This document shows positions 1 to 11,841 of a stretch of DNA of 64,000 bases, in pieces. The notes under the pieces were generated by a model, which made no database searches, had not been told where the DNA came from, and saw only the letters and a list, made by a program, of their open reading frames with translations. The stretch is from Symbiodinium natans. Taxonomy: Eukaryota > Sar > Dinophyceae > Suessiales > Symbiodiniaceae. How positions within the stretch are numbered: the stretch's first letter is position 1; every line of letters starts with the position of its first letter. The DNA is taken from positions 169,246-233,245 of the forward strand of contig CAJNDS010002203.1 in assembly GCA_905221605.1 (NCBI GenBank), given 5' to 3'. The position numbers and the translations under genes were made by a program.

Positions 1-17
1 TATTGAATTATCTAATA

Positions 18-133
18 TATATATATATATATATACATATGTGTGTGTACATTATACATACATATATATATATACACATATGAAACGGTATATATATATA
101 TATATCTGTATATGTACATATACATATACACCA
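18..133. repeat. AT-rich microsatellite
   Basis: TA, CA and TG dinucleotide runs with internal inverted symmetry (ATATATATATATAT and CACATATG). Confidence 0.9.
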
Positions 134-611
134 CTGTAGTATGGTAAGTGACATTTATGGCTCGGGACGTTAAGGGAAGGCAAAAGAACCCCGGCCTTCT
201 CCGGGCTTCGGCGCAGCAGCGTCACCTGCAGGGAGGGTGGCTACCCAAAGGCTTATGGGTGTAGCTGGTCTTGCTTAGGGTTTAGGGTTTAGGGTTCAGG
301 GTTCAGGGTTCAGGGTTCAGGGTTCAGGGTTCAGGGTTCAGGGTTTAGGGTTTAGGGCGCAGGGCTTAGGATAGATCCTAAGCCCAGCTCCGGGTTTTCA
401 AGGGGTTGCAGAGGATGCGCCCCTAAAGTTCAGGGTCCCCAAGCCCCTCAGTCTCCCTAGGGGATTTAAAGGTTAACCTTTCAGGGATTACAAGGGGAAT
501 ACTACTACCCTACCCCAAAGAAGTTCAAGGTTACCTACTCTACTACTAGGTCCCTACCTCGGAGGCACCATCCAGGGAGGCGCCGTCCCAGAGCTCATCG
601 CAGCCTCATAG

Positions 612-721
612 AAGTGGGTAGTTGTCAAAATAAAGGGTCCCTTTTGGGGTCCCTGATATAATACGGCACCAAAATACTTGGGGTGTTCAAAAAGGGACCC
701 CCAATTTCGACAACTACCCAA
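612..721. mobile_element. Short element with perfect terminal repeats
   Basis: TGGGTAGTTGTC at the left and its exact complement GACAACTACCCA at the right enclose about 85 bases with inner GGGTCCCTTTTGGGG and AAAAAGGGACCCCC inverted repeats. Confidence 0.75.
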
Positions 722-730
722 GTGTCTCTC

Positions 731-736
<6 letters not shown>

Positions 737-784
<48 letters not shown>

Positions 785-1017
785 AATTCTAGCATTCCTC
801 CTTTCTTTCTTTGAGGGGCGTTGAGGGGTTTCCCCCCGGCGAAGATTGCGTGAATTCGCATTCGGCTTTCGGTACCACAGACGTTGCCTAGGCCGGACGT
901 CCTGATTTTACCCGAGCAACCAACCAACCAACCGCTTGTAGCTCTCTTTCTCTTTCTCTCTGCTCGGTCTCCCTCACTCTCTCTCTCTCTCTCTCTCTCT
1001 CTCGCTCTCTCTCTCTG
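737..1017. repeat. CT microsatellites
   Basis: Two long CT runs (about 737-781 and 973-1015) with related TCTTT sequence between them. The Arg/Glu and Ser/Leu ORFs here are artefacts. Confidence 0.9.
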
Positions 1018-1514
1018 TGTCCGCCGTGCCGTCCCAAGCGATTCTCACAGCACGTATGGGGAAGCTGCTAGTTTCAATTTCAGCTGCCCCACCCACAAGC
1101 CCACTCAGCAGTTCTCAAGCCTCATAGGCCATGAGCTGCTTCACTCGGCTACGTTTTTTTCAAAGGACAGACACCTCACCTGCATGATTAAAGCCTTTCA
1201 GGCATTCCCACATGTAAGGGTACGTAGACGTCTTACTACCAAGGCCAACGCATCGTGACGCAAGATCATTCGTACATAAAGCGTTCTCTCAACTCACTCA
1301 AACTAGCAGAAGATTTCTAGGGCGAAAGAAGTGCAACCTTTGACAACCTTTGGGCTTGAAGTCCCACAACGTGTTTAGGGTTAGGGTTTAGGGGTGTGAG
1401 TGCGCAAAAGAGGCGGGCCACTTCGACAGATGCTGTTCTACTGTGGTCTTGCCCAAGGGTCCCTGGAAGACCGGTTCGGCTTGGCGATTGCAAGCTTACA
1501 AATCAAGCCTCAAC

Positions 1515-1897
1515 AGGAATGTCCCTAAACTCTAAACCCCAAACCGAAACCCTAAACCCTTTTTGACCCCGCGAGCCCTAAACCCTAAACCCTAACCCTA
1601 AACCCTAGACCCTAAACCCTAACCCTAAACCCTAAACCCTAACCGTAAACCCTATACCCTAAACCCTAAACCCTAAGTACATGATGAAGGGCTCTGACAT
1701 TCGAGGCTTGTGCAGGCCTGAGAGGAGTTGTTGCTCTTCCTTCCCGATGCCGCTCTCCAGCTCAATTGCTTCCTACAGAAGAAAGTCCAGGCCGCACCTA
1801 AACCCTAAACTCTAAACCCCAAACCCCTAAACCCTAAACCCTAAACCCTAAACTTTAAACCCTAAACCCTCAACCCTAAACCCTAAACCCTAAACCC
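1515..1897 (-). repeat. Two CCCTAAA arrays flanking an exon
   Basis: Arrays at 1515-1676 and 1796-1897 enclose the exon-like segment 1681-1772. Units include CCCTAGA, CCGTAAA and CTCTAAA variants. Confidence 0.9.
1681..1772 (-). CDS. Exon-like segment with clear splice sites
   Basis: A strong acceptor (CTTTCTTCTGTAG) precedes a frame reading EAIELESGIGKEEQQLL and then GLHKPRMSEPF. It can end at AT|GTACTTAGGG, so the downstream intron would begin directly in telomere-type repeat. The segment is flanked on both sides by CCCTAAA tracts. Function unknown. Confidence 0.45.
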
Positions 1898-2099
1898 TAC
1901 ACGTGCCGGGCACATGTCAAGACCATCTCCTCAACTCCACTTGACACCGTTTTCTTGCTCTTGTCAGAGAGAAGTATGCTTGGGGATCCCCACCTTTTAG
2001 TTCAGGGTTTAGGGTTTAGGGTTTAGGGATATTTTCCTACATCCTTGACGCACCTTTAGGGACTAGTCCGGAAACTGGGCTGCTTGCCATTGCAGCACA

Positions 2100-2182
2100 T
2101 CAGTCCTTCAGCTTGTCTACTGTCCAGGAGTCTTCCACCACAACCTCGGGAAGGACACATACAACGCTTCTTATGAGATCAG
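2100..2182 (-). CDS. Exon-like C-terminal segment
   Basis: After an acceptor AACCCCAG the frame reads ADLIRSVVCVLPEVVVED and ends in TGA shortly after WTVDKLKD. The composition is protein-like. No family is recognised. A further open frame on the same strand at 2190-2520 could hold the preceding exon. Confidence 0.35.
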
Positions 2183-4147
2183 CTGGGGTTTTGGGTCTTG
2201 GGACCTAATGTCGCAGGCTGGCACAAGCGGAAGGGGATTCCTGGTACAAGGACTTGTGTGGTAGGTTCCTTACATGAAGGTTTCCTTGCTGCGTGCCCAG
2301 CATCCGAGCCCTGAGAACCCTCAACCGCCAAAACCCCAGATCCACTGACGATACCGACAAGGTGACGACAAATCAAGACCAAGAGCAAGGTGTGTACATC
2401 AAGAAAGTAGGATTTAAGCCTGCGGTTGGTCTTGAGGACCCTGTGCACCCCTACCCCTAAACCCGAAAACCCTTTGTGTTGAGGAAGGGCTGCAGTGCAA
2501 TGTGCACCCTGTGCCCCCAACCCACTTCCTGGAGGGCACGTCGAGTTAGCGGTGGCCCGCCTCCGAAACCTAAACCCTAAAATCTTGAAGCCAAACCAAA
2601 GGGCTTAGGGTTTAGGGTTTAGGGTTTAGAGTTTAGGGTTTAGGGTTTAGGGTTTAGGGTTTAGGGTTTAGGGTTTAGGGAGGTAGGCCCCCGGACTTTG
2701 CAAATCGGCCCGGCGATGCCATCGACGGCGAGCTGCTTCATGGGATGTGGGCGGCAGCCAGCTTAAAGGACTGTGAGTTTTACCCTAAACCCTAAACCCT
2801 AAACCCTAAACCCTAAACCCTAAACCCTAAACCCTAAACCCTAAACCCTAAACCCTTAACAGGAAAGCTCCTGAACCTGGGACTTCTTCATTGTTCCGTA
2901 GGGGGGCATGAGGAGGAGTGCCTACTTAAGAATACTCTTCTTGAGGGTTCCCCCAAAAGGGGCCCGCATTCTAGACCCTAGGGTTTAAACCTTAAACCCT
3001 AAACCCTAAACCCTAAAGAGACTTTCACAAGGCTCCAAGCTGGATCTGGCTCAGTTTCCATGGTGGGCTGTGGGGGCTGAGAAGTTGGCCGGCATGCCTT
3101 GGATCTGCTGCCCCTAAACCCTAAACCCTAAACCCTAAACCCTAAACCCTAAACCCTAAACCCTAAACCCTAAACGTTGAAGCCCAAGCGGCTGAATGGC
3201 GCGCTGCAGCAGATTGACTTTTTGCACTCGCCGGGACACTCCTAGCACCCGCGGCATTTTCTTCTATTCGTCACACCCGCATGAATGCCGGCTGAACCGC
3301 CCCAGAATCACGGCCCTGATGTCCATTTGGGTTGTTGTAGAATTTGGGTCCATTTAGAAATGCTATATTTGGAAGTCCAAACGGACCTTGAACCTGGAAC
3401 TGGCCAACTGGACCCACATTTCGGAATCCTGGAAGCCTAAAGCCAGTAATCTAGGGTTCAAAATATGACGCGGTCATGACTCCGGGACTTGTTGCGCAAA
3501 CTCCTTCTGGGACAAAAGGGCCCTTACTTTCGCGAAAGGAAGCAATCGGCTATTTGGGCCATATTCTGTGGTAGGGGTGAGGGATGCTCGCAGGCGGTAA
3601 TTTGGGTGGGGGGTTTGGGGTTTGGGGTTTGGGGTTTAGGGTTTAGGGTTTAGGGTTTAGGGTGGTATAGAGCATGTCACGCCGCTGGCTCGGGTGCCCT
3701 GCCGCAGTCCGTGGGAACGTCGTGAAATGTCCCTTGCCAGGGCTCGAGTCAGTAAATTTAGGGTTTAGGGTTTAGGGTTTAGGGTTTAGGGTTTAGGGTT
3801 TCAAGAACCATGAGGTTGTGGGTCTCTGGGGCGCAAGAGCCTTCGTCGGAGGGTAGTTCTCCAAATTATGATCCCCTCTCACCTTCTTGGGTCCTTGTCT
3901 TAAAGCCCCTAAAACCTACAACTCTTCTTGGGTCCTTCTTCGAGTCTGGAACCAGGATTTACGACTGGAGTCTGTAAACCCTGTACGACCCTAAGAGTTG
4001 CGGAGGCTCAGACCTTTCAAATTCCTGCCCCTATGAAACCATCCCGCCGATTTTTCAAGGGTTTAGGGTTTAGGGTTTAGTTTAGGGTTTCGGGTTTAGG
4101 GTTTAGGGTTTCGGGTTTAGGGTCTTTGAAAACGGAAAAAAACCCGA

Positions 4148-4224
4148 AGCTCGAAGCCGGGAAGGTGCAGCTGAGCGGCGAAGATGAAGAGCCAAATGGC
4201 CAACACATACGACCTCAGCGAGTT
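4148..4224 (+). CDS. Exon-like segment (plus strand)
   Basis: One plus-strand frame reads LEAGKVQLSGEDEEPNGQ and ends in a TAG formed where a TTTAGGG tract begins. The acidic composition is protein-like. No family is recognised and the strand is uncertain. Confidence 0.3.
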
Positions 4225-4991
4225 GTTTAGGGTTTAGGGTTTAGGGTTCAGGGTTTAGGGTTTAGGAATTAGGGTTTAGGGTCCTTTTGGGAGGGGTTTC
4301 GGGCCTAGGGCCTTTTCGTGAGGGAGGGAACTTTTACCAACTCTGGTTCCCTCCCCCCCTTCTGTACACTAAGGGGGACTATGTGTTGGTACCAGAGGGA
4401 CCCAAGCGTCTCAAGGGACCAGCCTTTTAATCCGACACCCAGACTTTGCTACAGAGTTCCGTGTGCCCGCGTGGATACTTAACTTCGAAAGGCGAAAGTG
4501 CATCAAAACCAGACCTTCACAAAGGCACCTCTGAAATCGGTCTCGTCCCTCCGCACCCTTTGACTGTCGTGCTCGGCCCTTCGCAGCCAGTTCCAGCAAG
4601 GGACCCCTCCGTACCTGCAGCTGATGTGGAGTGGGGTCTACTCACATTGCCCGACCACGAAGCTTCCAGTGCTTCAAGCGTATGGTAGCTCCTCCCTCCC
4701 ATGAAGGCCCCATCATTTCGGAGGGCCATTGTTATAACGAGCTTTACAGTTCGGGTAGCTGGAAGGGACCAAAAGACCCCACATTAATCCAGAAACCCCA
4801 AGATTAAACCCCTCAAAGTGCGGGCCGGGAAGGCCACAGGAAACCGATCGCATACTCGTCAGCCTTGCCAACGACGAGATTGCCACCATCCATCCCCTGC
4901 GGTTTACCCCGACAAACACGCCTTCGAGCCCCCACTGCCCTTACTATCCCTTACTGGAGGAAGCCCTTGAAGTTCTTCAACCCTGGACCAT

Positions 4992-5225
4992 CTAAACCCT
5001 CAACCCTAAGACCTTAACTAGCGCCCTAAACCCCAAACCCCAAACCCCCAAACCCCCAAACCCCCAAACCCCCAACCCCAAACCCCAAACCCCAAACCCC
5101 AAACCCCAAACCCCAAACCCCAAACCCCAAACCCCAAACCCCCAAACCCCCAAACCCCCAAACCCCCAAACCCCCAAACCCCCAAACCCCCAAACCCCCA
5201 AACCCTAAACCACAAGCACTCCACA
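4992..5225 (-). repeat. CCCCAAA / CCCCCAAA minisatellite
   Basis: An array of C4-5A3 units, derived from the telomere-type heptamer by T to C change. Because units of 7 and 8 bases mix, all minus-strand frames are open and give Gly/Trp/Phe-rich artefact ORFs. Confidence 0.95.
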
Positions 5226-5941
5226 CCCTAAACCCTCATCTACGAAGCATGAGGCGCACCGCATCTCATGCAAGCAATCCGCCACGAAGCTGTGACCTGA
5301 GCGTCTTGAAAACCCAGCTCTGCCCCCACCAACCTAGGGTTTAGGGGTTTAGGGGTTTAGGGGTTTAGGGGTTTAGGGGTTTAGGCTTTAAAAAAGGGGG
5401 GTTGAAAAGGTTTACAATGGGCTCAAGGAGATTTGGGGCTGGGTGGGTCGGGGGTGGGGGGGCCTTCGGGATTAATTGAAGCTGGGGTTTAGGGTTTAGG
5501 GTTTAGGGAGGTTTCAGGTCTCGGCGCGGGTCGGAGAGCCTTTCCGAGACTCGGGTTTGATACTTTGCGAGCTGCAGACTCCCATGATTCAAAAAAGAGC
5601 CCATGCAAAGTTAAGGGCATCCTAAGTTAAGAGTTGGCTGCTGCCTCGGATGCCTATAGGGCCTAGGCAATGCTGCCGCAGCGCGCTTGGTCAAAAGTTC
5701 TTTTGTAGGGAGGCATGCGCCTCTGCAGGGAGCTGCATGTGGGTAGCCCTCAAGATGAGGGTCTCTGTTGACTCTGTTGTGGTCCTTCTTTTTTGTAAGG
5801 GGTGCCGGACTGCAGGACCCAACACAGGGATCCGAATTTAGAGAACTACCCATGTGAGCCAGGTCAGGAATGAGAAATTCGAGTGGCTTATGTCCTTCGC
5901 TCGAGGCGACCCTTGAAGGCTAACAGTAAGAAGGCCTTTTG

Positions 5942-6074
5942 CTTGGAGGTTCATGGTGCTTAGCACTTATTAACCAATTAAAACTGTACTTATAAGCCAC
6001 TTAAGTGCCCTAATATTGTTGTAAGTACAGTTAGTACTCATATAATTGGTTAACAAGTACCATGAACCTCCAAG
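5942..6074. mobile_element. Family A inverted-repeat (MITE-like) element
   Basis: It begins CTTGGAGGTTCATGGT and ends with the complement ACCATGAACCTCCAAG. The interior has AACCAATTA and TGTACTTATAA repeats in inverted arrangement, so the whole can fold back. It is a complete reference copy of 133 bases. No transposase is present. Confidence 0.85.
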
Positions 6075-6106
6075 TAGCTTCGCCAGTCATGTTGCTCTCG
6101 GTTTCT

Positions 6107-6215
6107 CAGTAGCCCAGTAACCATATTATGATAAGGGCACCCAGTTTTAGGTTGGTTACTTTATAAGGGAACCCATAACCCAAAAAAGGGTAAAGGGTAC
6201 CACCGGGCTACTAAG
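6107..6215. mobile_element. Family C inverted-repeat element
   Basis: The left end is CAGTAGCCCAGTAACCATA and the right end GGTACCACCGGGCTACT. The interior has GGTTGGTTACTTTATAAGGG. Confidence 0.8.
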
Positions 6216-6628
6216 GTTTAGTATCTGCCCAACCCCCTCCCCGCGCCCCCCCGTGGAGCGGTTGAGGAGTCGAGGATTGAGGAGCATGCAGTAGCCTTTG
6301 CGGAGAGGTTCTGCCACGTTCTGCCAATCCGGACAACCCAAACAATCCTGCCGCCGAAGACTGTTTGGGAACTTTGTTTCGAAATCAAAAACAGAAAGAA
6401 CTTCTATCAAACTCGGCCTCCGAAGTTTCCAGAATCTGCAGCTTCCTTTTTGGCCCCCCGAAATCTCTGGCCCACAATAGAGGTCGATGAATTTAAATCT
6501 TCAAGCTTCGCATAATGCTGGGGGAGTAAGTACTCGTTGTTCTGTAATAATCAGGCTTGCAAAGGATAACCCCCCCGGCCCGCCCCCTAGCAGCATTCCC
6601 GCAACACCCTAAACCTGCACCCTCAGAA

Positions 6629-6797
6629 CATGGAAGAAAGGAGGGTGCTGCTGGGCGCCCTGGAGGGCTCTTGGAACAGCAGCCCTAAACCCTAAATAAC
6701 CCCAAACCTTAAACCCTAAACCCTGCAAACCCTAAACCTTGCTCGAAATCCCCGAGCTGCTGGCAGTTCGAGATGCACGCCCCATGAGGCCGGCCTG
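6629..6797 (+). CDS. Two exon-like segments (plus strand)
   Basis: A first segment reads MEERRVLLGALEGSWNSS (6629-6683). After a CCCTAAA-rich spacer a second (about 6739-6797) reads LLEIPELLAVRDARPMRPA followed by TGA. Both are short and protein-like. The spacer would be an intron made almost only of telomere-type repeat. No family is recognised. Confidence 0.3.
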
Positions 6798-7082
6798 AAA
6801 CCTGGAATCAGGGTTTAGGGGTTTTAGCTTGAAGAGTGTTCCCACTTGAAAGCTTAGAGCTTGGGGTTCGCAAAGCAAAACGACTGCAGGGTGCAGGCGT
6901 TCCCGAAGACGGGTAACAGCATAATTTGGGGTATGAATGGCCCAGGCGAAACCCTAAACTCGAAACCCTAAACCCTGAACCCCAAACCTGCTGCAAACCT
7001 AGAGCAGCAAGTCCCATGTACCGAGGACCAAGCCTTCTGCAAGCCCGCCTCAATGGCGTCGTCCCACCTCCAGCATGCCCTA

Positions 7083-7216
7083 CTTGGAGGTTCATGGTAC
7101 TCATTAGCCAATTATAACTGCACTTATAACCCACTCATAAGCCCCTTAAGTGCCCTAGTATGGCTATAAGTCGGTTATAAGTACAGCTATAACTGGTTAG
7201 GAAGTACCATGAGCCC
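7083..7216. mobile_element. Family A element
   Basis: It begins CTTGGAGGTTCATGGTAC and ends AAGTACCATGAGCCC. The right terminus is diverged. Confidence 0.8.
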
Positions 7217-9204
7217 TAGCAGTACCCTACGGGTGCATGTACCTTATGATATACTTGGGCCCCGAAGTCGCCATACAGGTGGTACTTTAAGGCCCAAGCA
7301 TTCCCTTTTTTGGTATGTGGACCCTTAGGGTTGGGTTGCAAGCCATATGGAACCCGAAATCCTCAACCAACACTTAAAACCCAAAACCCTTGACCCGCGG
7401 ATCTCTGGAGGGTGGAGCATGGCCTGCGTAGCAAGCGTGTGCTCACGGCTTTCCACCGCGATGGGGAACAGGAAAGTGCAGAAACTGCTATGTTTCAAGT
7501 CCGCCTAACCCGAAACCCCTCAACCCTTTTTTGGTTCCGGTCTCATCAGCCCCCTCGACCCTTCCCGCAACCTGGACCATCAGGCCATAGATCATACCAA
7601 AAAGCTCAAAAAAGCCTATTTTAGGGGCCCAGTTAATTAGAGCGGGTGTTTGGGTGGACTGAAGTCTGTTGTGTTCAAAGTGAAACACGAACGTTTGTAG
7701 GTGCGCGCAGTTGCATGGCATGGCAAGTGTACGGACCAAAGTCAATTACATCGAATGCGCTACCAGAGTGCGATGTGTATGCCTAGAGAACTTTATGCGG
7801 AGTTGTGCAAACAGCCTCAAAGTTTGTCAAAAACTTTTTGGGTATTTGGGGTAGCTGGTATGAAAACTCTGTAAGGATTATATTGAGAATTGACCATATG
7901 GGGGTTTACGATAGCAAGGGCCCCCCATGAAGTTGTACGCCCCCCCCCCCCCCCCCCTCCCCCCCCACAATCAGGACCCCAGTATGGTACCCCTGATGTC
8001 GCAAACCCCCATGTGAGGATGACCTTGGCAATTTTACATGTGTCTGCCGTATGGCTGCAGAAGTACCCGCAGCGACACGAAGCTCCATACCGTGACCACG
8101 TGAATTGCATGCCCTTTTGAACTTTTGCTCGCCCAAAATTCCCAAATTTAGGGCTTCTAGGGTTTCGGGTTTAAGGTGCCCTATCTATCAACACCCAACC
8201 CAAAACCCCTGAAAACTCAACCCCTAAACTTCCTAAACCCTAAACCCTAAACCCTTAAACCCTTAAACCCTTCAACCCTTCACCCAAAACCCTAAACCCT
8301 AAACTCCCCACAATGGCCCCAAAGGACTGAGAGGTGAGCGTTCCTCGGCGAACCGCCTTTGGGCTCAGCTGCACGTATCGACCTCTTGGGCCAAGAGGTT
8401 GGGTTCGGGGGCCGCTTAGGGTTTAGGGTTTAGGGTTTAGGGTTTAGGGTTTAGGGTTTAGGGTTTAGGGTTTAGGGTTTAGGGTTTAGGGTTTAGGGTT
8501 TAGGGTTTAGGGAATAAGGTTTAGAGTTTATGCGAGAGATCATTGGTTTAGGGTTTAGGGTTTAGGGTTCAGGGTTAGGGGGTTTAGGGTTCCTCTCAGT
8601 CGCAGGGATTGTAGGTTTTGGGGTTTAGGATTTGGGGTCTTGGGGTTTCTGGGCTTAGGGTTTTGGGTCGGTTTAGGGCTTTACAGACATCAACCCTAAG
8701 CCCGAACCCCTAAAACCCTGGTCCCTAGTACAATGACTATACGGGATTCGGTCATCAACCTCCACCTAGAACAGCACCTGCAGGGGGTTGGGTTTGAGGT
8801 TTAGGGGCACCCGACAGAAGCCTCCCCTGCCCAACTTTACTGGACATCAATGCTGCATAGCCACGCTGCCTTTGACGGAAGTTGACTCCCGACAAAGAAA
8901 AGAACACTGCAACTGAAAGCCCCCGCACCAGCCCTCCCCTCTCTACCTCTCCTATCGCCCCACCCCTCTCCACGAACAAAGACCTAAAAAAACAAACCTT
9001 AACCACGAGAACCCTCTTGTCGCAGAGCTCCCAGCAAACGGGGCCAAACGAAAGCCCACCTCTCAGGAACCGCAGGCGAAAGGGGTTTTAAGGCCTCCTT
9101 GACGAGTTCCCCCAGTGGGGTTTGCAAGGGAAGAAGGGCGCTATAACGGGGGGGGGGGGGGGGGGGGGTTGTATGGAATGTCAGACCCCCAGTCCCAAAA
9201 CCCC

Positions 9205-9312
9205 ACCCCTTTTGTCATACTTCGGTCGTGAGAACATGAGCGCTGCATGAGGGCCCTGATCATAAAATGTCTCGGGCTTGTGGCATCTTCTGATGCATTG
9301 AAGCAGCTTGGG
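9205..9312 (-). CDS. Exon-like segment
   Basis: An open minus-strand frame with protein-like composition, including KLLQCIRRCHKPETFYD and ALMFSRPKYDKRG. It is followed by a poly-G/C run. No family is recognised and the splice borders are not fixed. Confidence 0.3.
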
Positions 9313-10289
9313 TTTATGTCGCTCATGCAAGCATGGTGTATTTAGGTGTCCGGCACAGAGTTCGGTGCTTTCTACGCCTACTATGAATAATTCTCCCGCC
9401 CCCCTTTTACGACTTCAGTCGGGACATCGTGAGGGCCCTGTTCCTCTCGTGATGAGCTTCAAAGGCGCCTCTTTCTCTACGCCAACCCTGATGGATCGAC
9501 CGCCCAATCCCCACAACTGGGGAGGCTGATGAAGCTTCTGGGCCCGAAGCCCTAAGCCCTAAACCCAGCTGATACAAGATCTGCGCCCTTTGTGGGTTTT
9601 AGGGTTTAGGGCATATTAGGGTGCACGAAAATAGGGGAAGACGGACAAAAAAACTGGACCAGAAGTTAGAGCAGACTCCCAGGCCTTAAGCTAAACCGAG
9701 CAACCTTCCCATGGCAGCAAAGCTCTTGTGGGTTTTGGGCCTTTCACACTCTACCCCCCCTCACCCCACCCAAAAACCTCCCCTGCCCCCCTCCCCACCC
9801 CCCAACCCCCCAGCCGGCCTCTTGGCGCCTTTGTGGCCCCGAAGCCCATAAACTCCCAGACCTTGCGGTTTGGGGTGCAGCGCAGAGAGTGTGTGTGTGT
9901 GTGTGTGTGTGTGTTTCTTTTTGTTTTTTTTGTTTCAATGTTTAGGGCTTGTAAAGTGTAGGGGCCAGGCCCTAGTAGGGATGAGGGTTTAACAGCTTAC
10001 GGACAGGCCAGTCATGGTTGTTGGGATTAGGGTTTAGGGTTTGTGCTTTAGGCGCTGTCTTGCTCGAAGTGGTTCAAGGTTTTGGGGGGGGGGGGGGGGG
10101 GGGGGGGTTAGGGCTTCGGGAGTACAGCCACCTGTCTGGCAGGCTTACATTGGGAGAGTGGTGGTGGGTTGACACTTCTCCCCCCCACCCCCCCCCCCTC
10201 CCTCCCTTGCCTACTCTTTAGGGTTTACAAGTATCTTGGCCCTACTGAGGCAGATATCTTGTTTCCTGAATCATCACCTTTAGGGTTTA

Positions 10290-10374
10290 GGATGCTCGGT
10301 CTGTCTTCGCATGGCTTCTTTCTCCAACTCCTTCAGCAAAGCTTCACTGCAACTCCAGACCTCGCCTTAAACCC
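10290..10374 (-). CDS. Exon-like segment, charged helix
   Basis: The minus strand between two telomere-type tracts reads in one open frame as ALLKELEKEAMRRQTEH, a charged helical segment. Its 5' edge abuts the tract at 10370-10440. No family is recognised. Confidence 0.3.
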
Positions 10375-10537
10375 TAAACCCTAAACCCTAAACCCTAAAC
10401 CCTAAACCCTAAACCCCTAAACCCCTAAACCCTAAACCCTCAATCTCGCCTGCCCGGTCGAAGTTCCGATGCCCATGTGGCCTTGGCCGAAGCAACAGTG
10501 GCCCTGAAGTACCCTGAAACCTAAGACCGACTCCCTA

Positions 10538-10725
10538 CTTGGAGTTTCATGGTACTTATTAACCAATTATAACTGTACTTATAACTGTACTTATAACTGT
10601 ACTTATAGCTGTACTTATGACTGTACTTATAACTGTACTTATAACCATATGAGGGCACTTAAGGGGCTTATAAGTGTGTTCTAAGTGCAGCTAGAATTGG
10701 CTAATAAGTACCATGACCCTCCAAG
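10538..10725. mobile_element. Family A element with internal expansion
   Basis: The termini are CTTGGAGTTTCATGGTAC and ACCATGACCCTCCAAG. The left half has six tandem copies of TGTACTTATAAC (one reads TGTACTTATGAC), making it longer than other copies. Confidence 0.85.
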
Positions 10726-11347
10726 TAAGCCCTACGCCCTAAACCCCAAGGTGCTTTGCAGAGTCTAATCTCTGAAGCCCCAAATCCAAACACGGCTCCC
10801 CCGATGAAGGCCCTCTTCTCTAAACAACTCCAACCGAGGAGCTGACCCAACCCTACCAAGAGATGCTCAATAACCCAACCCAACATCCCGAAGCCACCTT
10901 TTTGTCTGCTAAAGGCCCAAAAATGGACAGCAACTTGACCCCAAACCCTAAACCCTACACCCTAAACCCTTAACCTTAGATGCTAAGCCCCCTAAACCCC
11001 AAGGGGTCTCCCCGGGAGTTTGAGGGAACAGGTTGACTAGTAGGGTAGATGCCTTATGTCTGTTGTGGAATCCGCCCCCAGAGTTCCAGATGGTTCAGAA
11101 CCAGTAAGAAGTAAGAAAAGGGAACTAGCGCGGAAGTCTGACCAGGTTGGAGCTTGGGACCCCAAGACAACCTGTCAAATTCGCGTTTGATATTGGAGTG
11201 GTGGTTTCATTCGGGGGAGAGGGGGTTATACCCCCCCTGGGTCCTCCCCTCCTTTGGCATCCAGGCCCTCTTGCAGAATGCTAAGGCCCGACAGCCCTTA
11301 CACCCATTTTTTGAACTCAGACTCCTGAAGTCAGCTGTGTGAAGGCC

Positions 11348-11437
11348 TGAACCCTAAACCCTAAACCCTAAACCCTAAACCCTAAACCCTAAACCCTAAA
11401 CCCTAAACCCTAAACCCTAAACCCTAAACCCTAAACC
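11348..11437 (-). repeat. CCCTAAA tract at the TMEM222 exon donor
   Basis: About thirteen CCCTAAA units start within a few bases of the donor of the TMEM222-like exon, so on the coding strand the intron begins GTTGGGTTTAGGG. Confidence 0.85.
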
Positions 11438-11441
11438 CAAC

Positions 11442-11520
11442 CGAGGGTCTGGCCGATGAAAGGAAAGCACCATGTGCAGCCCGGGATGGGTGTCCAAACG
11501 ATGCAGTAGGGGTACAGGTC
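11442..11520 (-). CDS. TMEM222 / RTE1 (DUF778) family exon
   Basis: After an acceptor GAACCCAG (11521-11522) the frame reads DLYPYC followed by CIVWTPIPGCTWCFPFIG, the signature of the TMEM222/REVERSION-TO-ETHYLENE-SENSITIVITY1 family of membrane proteins, whose plant members modulate ethylene receptors. The frame then runs to a donor TCG|GTTGGG at 11441, and the intron goes directly into a long telomere-type tract (11348-11437). Only this one exon is recognised; other exons should lie on the minus strand on either side. It is an exon and not a complete gene. Confidence 0.75.
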
Positions 11521-11732
11521 CTGGGTTCTCTGGATGGCTTAAAGGCTCTTCTAAACCGGAAACCCTAAACCCTAAACCCTAAACCCTAAACCCTAAACCT
11601 TAAAAACCCTAAATAAACCTTGGGCTTGGGATCAGGGGGCGCTTCCATCCTGACTAGCTGTGTTGGTGTCATCACTTCGGTTGTGCGCTTTCGGTTGGGG
11701 GCACGCGCGCATGCGCGCATGCTCTTGTATCC

Positions 11733-11841
11733 TTAGTTGCTGAGTTCATAAGCCCCCCCCCCCCCCAAAGTGTACACTTTCAATTCTATAGGGGATTATT
11801 GTATCCCAAAAAGTGTACAGCGTGCTCATGCAGCTACTAAC
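11733..11841. mobile_element. Family D inverted-repeat element
   Basis: The left end is TTAGTTGCTGAGTTCATAAG, the centre AGTGTACACTTTCAATTC and GGGGATTATTGTATCCC, and the right end CATGCAGCTACTAA. It overlaps the stop of the 11.84-12.06 kb ORF. Confidence 0.8.

Noticed and set aside
625-1258. ORFs with Arg-Glu and Ser-Leu runs
   Set aside because: They arise from the CT microsatellites; the plus-strand end (1040-1256) may have protein-like parts but nothing firm.
4992-5226. Three overlapping Gly/Trp/Phe/Leu-rich ORFs on the minus strand
   Set aside because: They are translations of the CCCCAAA/CCCCCAAA minisatellite in all three frames.
7817-8145. ORFs across the C-run near 7950
   Set aside because: They depend on a homopolymer flanked by element-like inverted sequence (GGGGGTTTACGATAGC and relatives); only the plus-strand end near 8040-8118 could be exon, without support.
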